From DATKWD01 sp963704815 (GTDB lineage: Bacteria; Actinomycetota; Acidimicrobiia; Acidimicrobiales; Salinilacustritrichaceae), in contig CAVPHU010000010.1 in assembly GCA_963704815.1 (NCBI GenBank), positions 496,001 to 560,000 on the forward strand: a stretch of 64,000 nucleotides of DNA, in the 5' to 3' direction. A program made the position numbers and the translations under genes. How positions within the stretch are numbered: position 1 is the first letter of the stretch; the number at the start of each line of letters is the position of its first letter. The notes beneath the pieces were generated by a model. The model was not told where the DNA came from. It searched no databases and saw only the letters and a list, made by a program, of their open reading frames with translations. Positions 9,563 through 17,645 of this stretch are shown here, piece after piece.

Positions 9563-12298
9563 TCAGTCCTCGAGGAACCAGAGGTGGTCGGTCCCAGATC
9601 CTGGCTGATACCAGACGATCATCCCGACGCCAGGGCTGGCGCCAGGGCGGTAGGTGCCGTTGATCTGTGCAGGAAGTGATGCGAATCCTGCACCGAACAG
9701 ATCGAAGCCCACGGCGTAGTCCGGTGCGCTCCCGGCGCCGTAGAGCAGCGCTGCAGGGTATTGCGGCAGCGGCTGGTAGGTGCCGTTGATGGTGACCCGA
9801 ACGTTGACGGCGGGTGAGCCGCCGGTGTCAGGGAGACCTCCCCACACGTAGTCGGCCGCTGGGCCCGGTGCGTACCAGAGGATTCCGGGATCCCCGTTCG
9901 GGTCGGCGATCGACACCGGTCGATAGGTGGTTCCACCGACCTGCTTCACCGACGGCGAGGACACCGAGCGCCCCGCGAAGACCCAGAGGTAGTCACGAGC
10001 ACCCCCGGGGGCGTACCACATGATGGCGGTCTTGCCGCCGGCCTCGGTCACCACCGGCTTGTAGGAGCCGATCACCGACACCTGCACGGAGTCGATGCCT
10101 GACGCCTTGCCGTACCAGATGTAGTCCTTGGCAGGTCCTGGCGCGTACCAGAAGATGTCGTCGAACCCATCGAGGTCGAAGTCCCCCACGAAGGGCTGGT
10201 AGGAGCCGATCACCTGCGCCGGTTGGTCTGCACCGATGTCGAACGCAGTCGGCGTGGCAACCACGTCGGTCCAGCGCCGGTCGGGGGTAGCGCCGGGTTC
10301 ATACCAGAACACGTCGCTCGCAGGCCCGCCGTTGAAGTTGCCGACGAGCGGTTGGGCGTCACCCCCGACGTTGAACGAGCGGGATGCGTAGTGCTCGTTG
10401 AACGAATCGAAGTCGTCGTCGTCGAGGATGGTGACCTCGGCTGCCGAATCTCCGACGGGGACGCTTGCGTTGCTGAGCGTGACGAGGAAGTGCTCGTCGG
10501 CCTCGATGGCGATGTCGCCGCTCACCTCGACGTTCACCAGTTTCGCGATCTCGCCCGGCGAGAACGTCACCGTCTCGTCGACCAGGATGTAGTCGTCGTC
10601 GGACGCCGTGACCCCGATGGTTGCGACGTCGACGGTCACCGGACCGGTGGCGAAGTCGGTGAGCCCCACGAGCACGCCGACGGTGTTGGTGCCGGTGTCG
10701 TGCTCCTGGACGGAGATGTCACGGACGAACATGCCGATTCCGAGTGGCCCGTAGGTCCGGGTGTGGATCGCCGGCTCGGTGCTCGGGCCCTCTTCCTCTT
10801 CGCCCTCGTCGTGTGCGGCCGTGTCGGCGGCCGGTTCGACCGGATCGGGCCGCTCGTCGGCGAGGTCGCCGTTGGAGACGAACGAGACGAACTGGCGGGT
10901 GCTCCCGATGGCGGGATCGGCACCGTTGTTCATCGGGCCGAGCACGCCGGTGCGGCCCTCGGGGCGGCATCCGGTCGCCTCGAGACCGGTCGGCACGGGC
11001 TGGCTCAGCCGCTCGACCTGGGCGCCCGCGAGCTCGTATCCGTAGACATCGGTGATGCGGACCGTGCCGAACTCGTCCTCGGTCGCATTCAGATCGTCGG
11101 CGGTCAGTGCCGCGTCGGATTCGAAGGCCACGTAGGTGCCGTCACCTGACACGCTCGGTCCGGCTCCGACGACGGGGACCGGAACGATCTCGGCGCCGTT
11201 CTCGTCGGTCCACGGGAGGCCGGTGCACGGCACCACACTCTGCGGTTCGAGGTCGATCTGGCCGCCCTTGGTGGCCGTACGCCCGTCAACACTGATTCGG
11301 GTGACGGTGCCGCCGTCGGAGACGAAGGCATCGAGGTCGTCGTTGGTGTCGTCGGCGACGAGGTTGGTGGCGAAGGACTCGAAGGCGACGATCGATCCGT
11401 CGTCGCTGACGGTCGGGCCGTAGTCCAGCGCGCTTCCCTGGTCGCCGGGTGAGCCGTCCGACGCCTTGCTGATGAGCGTGGAATCGGTGACCTCACCTGC
11501 GGCGACGCTCACCTTCCAGACCTGGGCTGCGGTGTCTTCTTCCTCGTCCTCGGCGGCCGGTGCGGCTCCGGGCACGGCCGGCGAGAGGTCCTGCTCGGAA
11601 CCGAACACGACCGTCGTCCCGTCCGGCGTGATGTCCGGCTTGACCGCATTGCCCGGTGGGGCGACGCCGGCAGCGGTGACGCTCACCATGAACGTGTCGA
11701 TGTCGCCGGCCTGGTCGAAGGTGGAGTCGCCACTGACATCACGGTCGTGGACGTACACCTTGTTGGGGCCGCCACTCGACGGCAGTGGTGTCCCTGGGTC
11801 GAGGTTCGACCCCGTCGACTGGAACGCGACGAAGCGACCGTCTTCGCTGAGTGAGGGGAAGTCGCTCAGCCCGTTGGCCGCGACGCCGGAAGCGTTCTTC
11901 GAGACGAGCAACGGCGAGCCGGGGGAGGCGGGGTTGGTGATGTCGACGACGAAGACCGTGCGGGACGATCCGTACTCGACATACGCGATGGTGTCGCCAT
12001 CGGCGGAGATCGCGGGGTTGAAGTGGCTTCCCGATGTGATGCGGAAGGACTGGCTCGAGTCGCGGTCACGCAGCCAGACGCCGTTGTTCTCGCCGCGGCC
12101 GACGAACACGACCCGTGAGCCGTCGGCGGACATGCCTGGGAGCTCACGGCCACCGCCCTCGCCCGTGTCGATGCTGGTCAACTCGACGTCGCCACCGGCG
12201 CCGGCCTCGACCGACGTCGCCAGGAGCGGGATCAGGAGAAGTCCTGCGATGATGCCGGCCGTCAAGCGGCCGAGCTTCTTTCGGTCCAGCAGCTTCAT
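9563..12298 (-). CDS. Secreted multi-domain protein: beta-propeller, Calx-beta, FG-GAP-like repeats
   Basis: A 911-residue exported protein. MKLLDRKKLGRL followed by a hydrophobic core ending ATSVEAG is a typical Sec signal peptide. Residues about 40-520 hold TolB/WD40-like propeller blades (repeated DGSRVVFVG / DGRFVAFQS / DGSIVAFES / DGTYVAFES motifs); 545-640 is a Calx-beta domain with acidic calcium-binding turns; 650-911 is a run of about six 45-residue FG-GAP/VCBS-like repeats built on FWYxPGxxxDYxW and a GTYxP strand. An acidic Ala/Glu linker separates the propeller from the Calx-beta domain. No catalytic motif is seen; a surface adhesion or matrix role is inferred. It directly follows the LPXTG-anchored gene, with overlapping start and stop in one frame, so they are likely co-expressed. 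Confidence 0.8.
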   Translation of the reverse strand: MKLLDRKKLGRLTAGIIAGLLLIPLLATSVEAGAGGDVELTSIDTGEGGGRELPGMSADGSRVVFVGRGENNGVWLRDRDSSQSFRITSGSHFNPAISADGDTIAYVEYGSSRTVFVVDITNPASPGSPLLVSKNASGVAANGLSDFPSLSEDGRFVAFQSTGSNLDPGTPLPSSGGPNKVYVHDRDVSGDSTFDQAGDIDTFMVSVTAAGVAPPGNAVKPDITPDGTTVVFGSEQDLSPAVPGAAPAAEDEEEDTAAQVWKVSVAAGEVTDSTLISKASDGSPGDQGSALDYGPTVSDDGSIVAFESFATNLVADDTNDDLDAFVSDGGTVTRISVDGRTATKGGQIDLEPQSVVPCTGLPWTDENGAEIVPVPVVGAGPSVSGDGTYVAFESDAALTADDLNATEDEFGTVRITDVYGYELAGAQVERLSQPVPTGLEATGCRPEGRTGVLGPMNNGADPAIGSTRQFVSFVSNGDLADERPDPVEPAADTAAHDEGEEEEGPSTEPAIHTRTYGPLGIGMFVRDISVQEHDTGTNTVGVLVGLTDFATGPVTVDVATIGVTASDDDYILVDETVTFSPGEIAKLVNVEVSGDIAIEADEHFLVTLSNASVPVGDSAAEVTILDDDDFDSFNEHYASRSFNVGGDAQPLVGNFNGGPASDVFWYEPGATPDRRWTDVVATPTAFDIGADQPAQVIGSYQPFVGDFDLDGFDDIFWYAPGPAKDYIWYGKASGIDSVQVSVIGSYKPVVTEAGGKTAIMWYAPGGARDYLWVFAGRSVSSPSVKQVGGTTYRPVSIADPNGDPGILWYAPGPAADYVWGGLPDTGGSPAVNVRVTINGTYQPLPQYPAALLYGAGSAPDYAVGFDLFGAGFASLPAQINGTYRPGASPGVGMIVWYQPGSGTDHLWFLED

Positions 12299-13796
12299 GA
12301 TGTGGTCCTTTTCCTGATTGGGGGGAGAGGTCGTGCGATCGGTGAGTCGGGCGGCGAAGAGCAGTAGGAGCGCGCGCGGCCGCGAGGGTCAGCAGAGCTG
12401 TCCGCAGCAGGCCGTCGACCTCGGATCCCGTCGCCGGAAGCTCGGAGGTGCCGACCGGAGCGGTAGCGGTGGTGGTGAGGGTCGCCGCCTGGACGACCGC
12501 CGTGTTCGTTGGCTCCGTCGTTGGTGGTTCAGTCGGAGGCGGCGATGGTTCGACCTGCATGTTGCGGACCGTGTGGACGCAGGGCTCGCCGTCTTCGTGG
12601 CCTTCTTCATGCGCAGCGGCGTGGGCGTGATCGTCGTGGCCGTCATCGTGACCGCCACCCTTCGGGCAGGTCTCGCGGCCGACGAACGTGCCGATGGTGT
12701 TCGCGTCGACCACCCAACCGGAAGGCAGGCCGATCTGCACGATGTCATAGGTGAACTTCTTGCCGCCGGGTACCAGGAGGCCGGGTTTCGAACCGTGGCC
12801 GGGATTGTCGTAGTTGCACGTCAGGACGTCGGATTCCGGTGGGTAGGTGCAGGCTGCGACGCCGCGGTCGCTGGTCGCCCACAGCGAGTATCCCGAACGC
12901 CAATCGGCGTCGGGAACGACCTCGTCGAGCGGCTGGCTGATCAGGACACCGTTGCTGTCGAGCCATTCGACCGCGAGGAGGATTCGATTCGGGCTGCCGT
13001 CCTGGGCAGCTCCACAGGCCAACCAGATCTCCTTCTGGCCGGCCGGTACGTCGTCGATGGTCACCTCGACCTCGAGCCGGTAGCCGTTCGGTTTCGGGTC
13101 GAAGTCGGTGAGCAGCGACGTCATGTCGTGGACCGATGTCCACTCCGACGTGGTGACGCTGGTGACCTCATCGACCAGCGCGGCCGGTGCACCTTCGGGT
13201 GCCGTCGGTGCGATCGCGGTGATCTGGAGACTGACTTCGCGGGGAGCTTCGGGCGCTGCGCCCACCGTCGCGGCCAGGGTGAGGCTGCAGCCGGTGAGCT
13301 TGCTGTTGCCCTCGTCGGTCAGGGGCTGTCCGTTGAGGGTCACCACCACGTCGGCGGCGCGCCCAACCACTGCGGGCTCGCCGTCGCCGTCTGCGGCCAA
13401 CGGATCGGGAGCGGCATCCGATGCCTCGTCGACGTCGCTCAGGTCGTCGCTCGTCTCGGTGATCTCCGGCTCTGGCTCGACGCCAAGCGGCTCGTTCGAC
13501 TGCTCGGCGGGCTGCTCGGACTCGACCGCGTCGACCTTCTCGGTGGAATCGAACTCGTCAAGGAGGTCGACGTCGGCAACCGGACCGGCTTCGTCCCCAA
13601 CGGGTACGGCCGGATCGGGCGTCGCCGGAGCGGGTTCGGCTGGAGGATGTTCTGCATCACGGGGAGAGGTCCCCTGAGGCGGCTCGGCGGAGCCGGCGGG
13701 CAGCGCCATACCAACCAGCGCGGCGAGGAGCACGATCGCTGCGATCGCGCTGCGCATGGAGCGACGAGAGCGACGGGGGGGCATGGAACCCATCAC
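12295..13796 (-). CDS. LPXTG-type wall-anchored surface protein (C-terminus frameshifted)
   Basis: A secreted protein of roughly 500 residues. A basic start (PPRRSRRSMRS) and hydrophobic segment ending PAGSAEP form a signal peptide; residues 35-140 are a Pro/Asp/Glu-rich disordered region; the central part is an unrecognised beta-rich domain with several cysteines; a His/Asp-rich patch (GGGHDDGHDDHAHAAAHEEG) follows, which may bind metal; then a Pro/Thr linker and LPATG near residue 469. After LPATG the frame as given turns Arg/His-rich, but one base fewer in the GCG run at 12371-12380 yields LLLLFAARLTDR, the expected membrane anchor and basic tail. A further shift in the nearby C-run would end it at a TGA overlapping the next ATG. 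A sortase is not in the window. Confidence 0.72.
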
Positions 13797-13824
13797 ACCA
13801 GCAAGCCTGCCTCTCTCCTAGTGC

Positions 13825-13858
13825 CGAAAGTCCATACATTCCGAAAGTCCAGACATTT
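13825..13858. repeat. Tandem 17-bp direct repeat in a promoter region
   Basis: Two head-to-tail units, CCGAAAGTCCATACATT and CCGAAAGTCCAGACATT, differ at one base. They lie about 30 bp upstream of the LPXTG protein start (minus strand) and are followed by GGACC-GTCGA-GGTCC, a short inverted repeat at 13862-13876. Tandem spacing of 17 bp suggests cooperative regulator binding. The element is AT-richer than its surroundings. Confidence 0.6.
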
Positions 13859-13959
13859 TGGGACCGTCGAGGTCCGAATCCGGATCCGTTCGACTCGCGG
13901 ACGTCGGGGCGCAACTGGTCGATGTGGCTGCGGTCCTGTGGCTGGCCGCGCGTGGCGGA

Positions 13960-14958
13960 TCAGGGGATGAGCACTGCGGCTCCGGTCACCCGGCCGTGAG
14001 CCAGATCGGCCAGCGCCTCGTCGGCCCGGTCGAGCGGGTACGGAACGGTGGTGACCTGCAGACCGAACCGGTCGGCCAGCGCGAGGAACTCCCGGCCGTC
14101 AGCCCGCGTGTTCGCGGTCACGCTTCTGACTTGGCGCTCCTGGAACAGGTGACGCTGGTAGTCCAGGGCCGGGATGTCGGTGAGGTGGATGCCGGCGATG
14201 GCCAACGTTCCTCCTCGGCCGATCGCCGAGAGCGCGACCGGGACGAGTTCGCCGGCCGGTGCGAAGAGGATGGCCGAGTCGAGTGGTTCGGGCGGCTCGC
14301 CCTCGGGCGGACCTGCCGAGTGGGCGCCGAGGGCGAGGGCATGGCGCTGTGCCTCCTCCGAGCGGGTCAGCACGTGGACGCGTGCTCCTTCGGCCAGCGC
14401 GAGTTGGGCGGTGAGATGGGCCGAGCCCCCGAAGCCGTAGACGCCGAGCCGGCCGCCGGGCGGGAGGTCGGCTCGCCGCAGGGCCCGGTAGCCGATGATC
14501 CCGGCGCAGAGGAGGGGGGCGGCGTGTTCGTCATCGAAGGAATCGGGGAGCGAGTAGGCGTAAGCCTCATCGATCACCGCCCACTCGGCGAACCCGCCGT
14601 CGGCGTCCCAGCCCGTGAACGACGGGGCGACACACAGGTTCTCGTCGCCGCTGCGGCACCACCGGCACGTGCCGCACGTGCCGCGCAGCCACGCGATGCC
14701 CGCCCGCTGTCCGATCTCGAAGCGCGTGGCGCCGGGTCCGAGGGCGTCGACGACGCCGACGACCTCATGACCCGGAATGGTGTCGCTCCGATGGGGTTGC
14801 AGATCGCCCTCGGCCAGGTGGAGGTCGGTGCGGCACACGCCACAGGCCCGGACGTGGATGCGGATCTCGCGTGGCCCCGGTTGCGGGGGGTCGCGCTCGA
14901 CCGCCACCAGCGGCCGACCGCCGATGGGCCCCGGCGTGCCGATGGCCCACGCCCTCAC
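13960..14958 (-). CDS. Zinc-dependent alcohol dehydrogenase
   Basis: A 332-residue medium-chain dehydrogenase/reductase that interconverts alcohols and aldehydes with NAD(P). The catalytic zinc site is CGVCRTDLH (Cys39/42 region) with GHE at 63-65; the structural zinc is held by the four cysteines of CGTCRWCRSGDENLC (95, 98, 101, 109); the Rossmann glycine motif GVYGFGGSA lies near 170. GTG 14958 was chosen because it overlaps the thioredoxin stop (GTGA) and begins right at the family N-terminus; the open frame upstream runs through the thioredoxin gene in another frame and is not protein-like. It is the last gene of the DUF302-thioredoxin-ADH operon. Related ADHs sit in hypoxia/redox-stress regulons of actinobacteria (family knowledge). 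Confidence 0.9.
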   Translation of the reverse strand: MRAWAIGTPGPIGGRPLVAVERDPPQPGPREIRIHVRACGVCRTDLHLAEGDLQPHRSDTIPGHEVVGVVDALGPGATRFEIGQRAGIAWLRGTCGTCRWCRSGDENLCVAPSFTGWDADGGFAEWAVIDEAYAYSLPDSFDDEHAAPLLCAGIIGYRALRRADLPPGGRLGVYGFGGSAHLTAQLALAEGARVHVLTRSEEAQRHALALGAHSAGPPEGEPPEPLDSAILFAPAGELVPVALSAIGRGGTLAIAGIHLTDIPALDYQRHLFQERQVRSVTANTRADGREFLALADRFGLQVTTVPYPLDRADEALADLAHGRVTGAAVLIP

Positions 14959-15401
14959 GGGGCGGGTGTCGGGCCCCAGGCGAGTGAGGTGTCCACCCAC
15001 TGGCGGATCCGGTCGCCGGGCATGGCGCCGACGGTTCGGGCGACCTCTTCCCCGTTGCGATAGAGCACCATCGTCGGGATGCCGCGGACCCCGAGGCGTT
15101 GCGACACCTCGGGTGCCTCGTCGACGTTCACCTTGAGCACGCGGAGGGTGCCGGCCTTCTGCTCGGCCAGATCGGCCAGGGCGGGCGCGACGGCGTGGCA
15201 CGGTCCGCACCACGGTGCCCACAGATCGACCAGGATCGGCATCGATGCGGAGCCGATGACGGCGTCGAAGTCGGCACCGCCGAGTTCGGAGAGCCAGGCG
15301 AGGTCGGCCTTACAGCGACCGCAGGTCGGCTTGCCGGACGTGCTGACCGGAACCCGGTTGCGGGCTCCGCACTGGTGGCAGGTGATCTCGGTGGCAGTCA
15401 C
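14955..15401 (-). CDS. trxC: Thioredoxin 2 (zinc-ribbon thioredoxin)
   Basis: A 148-residue cytoplasmic thiol-disulfide reductase. The N-terminus holds a four-cysteine zinc ribbon (Cys8, Cys11, Cys27, Cys30), which distinguishes TrxC from ordinary thioredoxin; the active site WAPWCGPC has its redox pair at Cys65/Cys68, and the cis-proline loop GIPTMVLY follows. The length is normal for the family. It starts 21 bp after the DUF302 stop and its own stop overlaps the ADH start, so the three genes are translated from one message. The DosR-like box upstream of DUF302 would place it under redox or hypoxia control, by inference. Confidence 0.92.
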   Translation of the reverse strand: MTATEITCHQCGARNRVPVSTSGKPTCGRCKADLAWLSELGGADFDAVIGSASMPILVDLWAPWCGPCHAVAPALADLAEQKAGTLRVLKVNVDEAPEVSQRLGVRGIPTMVLYRNGEEVARTVGAMPGDRIRQWVDTSLAWGPTPAP

Positions 15402-15422
15402 GGCGCGTTCCCGGTCGGTCGC

Positions 15423-15815
15423 TCAGTCCGAACCGAGCCGGGCCAGGGCCTGGTTGACCAGTTGCCGGGCTTCGGCGGCGATGGGCGCCATGTCGGCGTT
15501 GCCGGTGATCGAGGCCATCAGGCCCGGGTCCATCGCTTCGACGACCACGCCGTCGGACGATTCTCGGACGGCGACGTTGCAGGGCAACAGGACGCCGATC
15601 TGTGGCTCGGCGTCGAGCGCACGACTGGCGAGATGCGGGTTGCAGGCGCCGACGATCACGTAGCGGTCCATCTCCTTGCCGACCTTGTCTCGCAAGGTGG
15701 CCTGGAGGTCGATCTCGGTCAGGGTGCCGAAACCCTCGGCGGCGAATGCGTCCTTCACCTGGCTGAGGACCTCGTCGAACGGGCCGGTCAGAACCAACGC
15801 TTCTTCGAAGATCAC
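15423..15815 (-). CDS. DUF302 domain protein
   Basis: A 130-residue single-domain protein. The DUF302 fold is recognised from the pattern FDEVLSQVKDAFAAEGFGTLTEID, the central YVIVGACNPHLASRAL strand with its conserved cysteine and NP pair, and GVLLPCNVAVRE. Biochemical function is unknown; members are often found with redox enzymes, and some bind heme or sulfur species. No signal peptide. It is the first gene of the operon with trxC and a zinc ADH, and a DosR-like box lies about 60 bp upstream of its ATG. The start is supported by the good match of the first residues to the family. Confidence 0.85.
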   Translation of the reverse strand: MIFEEALVLTGPFDEVLSQVKDAFAAEGFGTLTEIDLQATLRDKVGKEMDRYVIVGACNPHLASRALDAEPQIGVLLPCNVAVRESSDGVVVEAMDPGLMASITGNADMAPIAAEARQLVNQALARLGSD

Positions 15816-15873
15816 GATGGACTCCTCTGGTCGCTTGTCCTGTCACGGTAGGAGCAGGACGCGGCCGACCAGC

Positions 15874-15888
15874 AGGGTCGAAGGTCCC
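15874..15888 (-). promoter_or_regulatory. DosR-like box upstream of the DUF302-trxC-ADH operon
   Basis: Read on the minus strand the site is GGGACCTTCGACCCT. It resembles the mycobacterial DosR box (core GGGACT-WWA-GTCCC) and is nearly identical to the sites at 59408 and 62210. Its 3' end is about 58 bp upstream of the DUF302 start codon, a normal activator position. Confidence 0.6.
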
Positions 15889-15908
15889 CATTCGGGAGTA
15901 CCTCGCTC

Positions 15909-15959
15909 GATTCCTTGCTGCTGAACGACCACCAGGTGGTCGTTCAGCAGCAAGGAATC
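15909..15959. repeat. 51-bp near-perfect palindrome (25-bp arms, 1-base loop)
   Basis: The arms pair without mismatch from CGATTCCTTGC-side at 15909-15933 to its complement at 15935-15959, around one A. It begins 10 bases past the stop of the minus-strand monooxygenase gene and lies upstream of the DUF302 promoter box. As RNA it would be an exceptionally long hairpin that could terminate the monooxygenase transcript. It is less GC-rich than its flanks and has no U-run on the minus strand. Confidence 0.6.
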
Positions 15960-15969
15960 CGGGTTCTGG

Positions 15970-17472
15970 TTACTCGTAGATGAGGGTGCCGTCGTCGAGG
16001 TCGGCGGCGGGGAGGTCCGACTTCTCCGACCAGTAGTCCTGGGTGTGCAGCCATGGCTGGTGGTCTCCCTGCTTGGGCAGCAGGTGCATGCTGCGGGTCA
16101 GGTAGCCCGGGTTGAAGTTGTCGGGATCGACCCACGGCCCGAGCTCCATGCCCTCGTCCTCGGGCCGAAGCGCGGGCGTGACCACCGACGCGCCGAGCTC
16201 GTCCATGTGGTCGAACAGCCGGCACACGAAGTCGCCGATCAGATCGACCCGGAGGGTCCAGCTCGCCCGGAAGTAGCCGAACACCCAGATCATGTTCGGG
16301 ACGCCGGTGAACATCATCCCCCGGTAGGTGACGGTGTCGGCGAAGTCGAGCGGCTCGTCGTCGATGCAGAACGAGATGTCGCCCAGCACGCTGATGTTGA
16401 AGCCGGTGGCCGTGATGATGATGTCGGCCTCGAGCGTCTCGCCGGACTGCAGGAGGATCCCGTTCTCGGTGAACCGGTCGATCTGGTCGGTGACCACCGA
16501 GGCCTTGCCGCTCGCGATGCCCTTGAACAGGTCGGCGTCGGGGACGAACGCGATGCGTTGCTGCCAGGGACGGTACGAAGGGTTGAAGTGGGTGTCGATG
16601 TCGTAGTCGTCGCCCAGCTCCTGCCGGATGGCGTCGAGCAGCATCGCCCGGACGATGTCGGGCTGCTCGGCCGACATGCGGGTGACCTCGGCCTGGACCT
16701 GGAGGATCTTCTGGCGGACGATCTCGTGGGTCCACTCGTCCGGGATGTCGAGCCCGCGCAACATCTCGGCCACGTCGTTCTCGTTGCGTCCGGTGACGAA
16801 GAACGTGGGTGAGCGCTGGAGCATCGTGATGTGCTCGCAGTCGGGTGCCATTGCCGGGATCAGCGTCGCCGCCGTGGCCCCCGAACCGATCACCACGACC
16901 CGCTTCCCGACGTAGTCGAGATCGTCCGGCCAGGTCTGCGGATGCACGATCGGGCCTGCGAAGTCGTCCATGCCCTCCCACTCGGGGGTGTAACCCTCCG
17001 AGTGCCGGTAGTAGCCCTGGCACATCCACAGGAAGCTCGCGGTGAACCGGAGGTGCTCGCCGGTGTCGTTGCGTGTCGCCTCGATGGTCCACTGCCGATC
17101 GACACTCGACCAGTTGGCCGACGAGATCGAGTGTCCGTAGCGGATGTACTGGTCGAGGTCGTTGTCCTCGATCACCTCGCCGACGTAGGTGAGGATCTCC
17201 TCGGCCGTGGCGATGGGCGCGCCGGTCCACGGCTTGAAGCGGTAACCGAAGGTGTAGAGATCGCTGTCGGACCGGATGCCCGGGTACTTGTGGGTCACCC
17301 ACGTCCCGCCGAACTCGTCCTTGGTCTCGAGCACCACGAAGCTGGTTCCGGGCCGCTGCTGCGTGAGGTGGTATGCGGAGCCGACGCCGGAGATGCCGGC
17401 GCCGACGATGAGCACGTCGAAGTGTTCGGACGCCTGATGCGTGGTCGCCGTACTGGTCGCGGTGTCGGTCAT
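15970..17472 (-). CDS. Flavin-containing Baeyer-Villiger-type monooxygenase
   Basis: A 500-residue FAD- and NADPH-dependent oxygenase that inserts oxygen next to ketones. The N-terminal FAD-binding motif GAGISG is at 24-29; the Baeyer-Villiger fingerprint FAGPIVHPQTWP lies near 171-182; the second nucleotide motif GSGATA (GxGxxA) is near 194; ATGF near 345 is the usual motif of these enzymes. ATG 17472 gives a short threonine-rich lead before the FAD fold; a longer in-frame ATG at 17634 would add a poorly conserved Arg-rich stretch and was not used. The enzyme resembles ketone and steroid monooxygenases; with the P450 and fused dehydrogenase elsewhere in the window it hints at cyclic or sterol substrates, but this is inference. 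Confidence 0.92.
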   Translation of the reverse strand: MTDTATSTATTHQASEHFDVLIVGAGISGVGSAYHLTQQRPGTSFVVLETKDEFGGTWVTHKYPGIRSDSDLYTFGYRFKPWTGAPIATAEEILTYVGEVIEDNDLDQYIRYGHSISSANWSSVDRQWTIEATRNDTGEHLRFTASFLWMCQGYYRHSEGYTPEWEGMDDFAGPIVHPQTWPDDLDYVGKRVVVIGSGATAATLIPAMAPDCEHITMLQRSPTFFVTGRNENDVAEMLRGLDIPDEWTHEIVRQKILQVQAEVTRMSAEQPDIVRAMLLDAIRQELGDDYDIDTHFNPSYRPWQQRIAFVPDADLFKGIASGKASVVTDQIDRFTENGILLQSGETLEADIIITATGFNISVLGDISFCIDDEPLDFADTVTYRGMMFTGVPNMIWVFGYFRASWTLRVDLIGDFVCRLFDHMDELGASVVTPALRPEDEGMELGPWVDPDNFNPGYLTRSMHLLPKQGDHQPWLHTQDYWSEKSDLPAADLDDGTLIYE

Positions 17473-17645
17473 CGAAGCTGCCTCTCGTCGTCCAGGGGAA
17501 GGTAGCCCAGCCCGCCGCGCGCCATTCCGGGACCCACACTTCGCCGAAGCAATTACTGTTCCCGGGCGTCGACGTCGTCGCCAGGGTCGAACGTCATCTC
17601 GACTGGACTCGGCGCCCGATTCGCTCTCGAACAAGGAGTCTGGTC

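Noticed and set aside
12144..12294. Continuation of the LPXTG protein reading frame into the next gene
   Set aside because: It becomes Arg/His-rich and overlaps a clear signal peptide; a frame error just before it explains the read-through.
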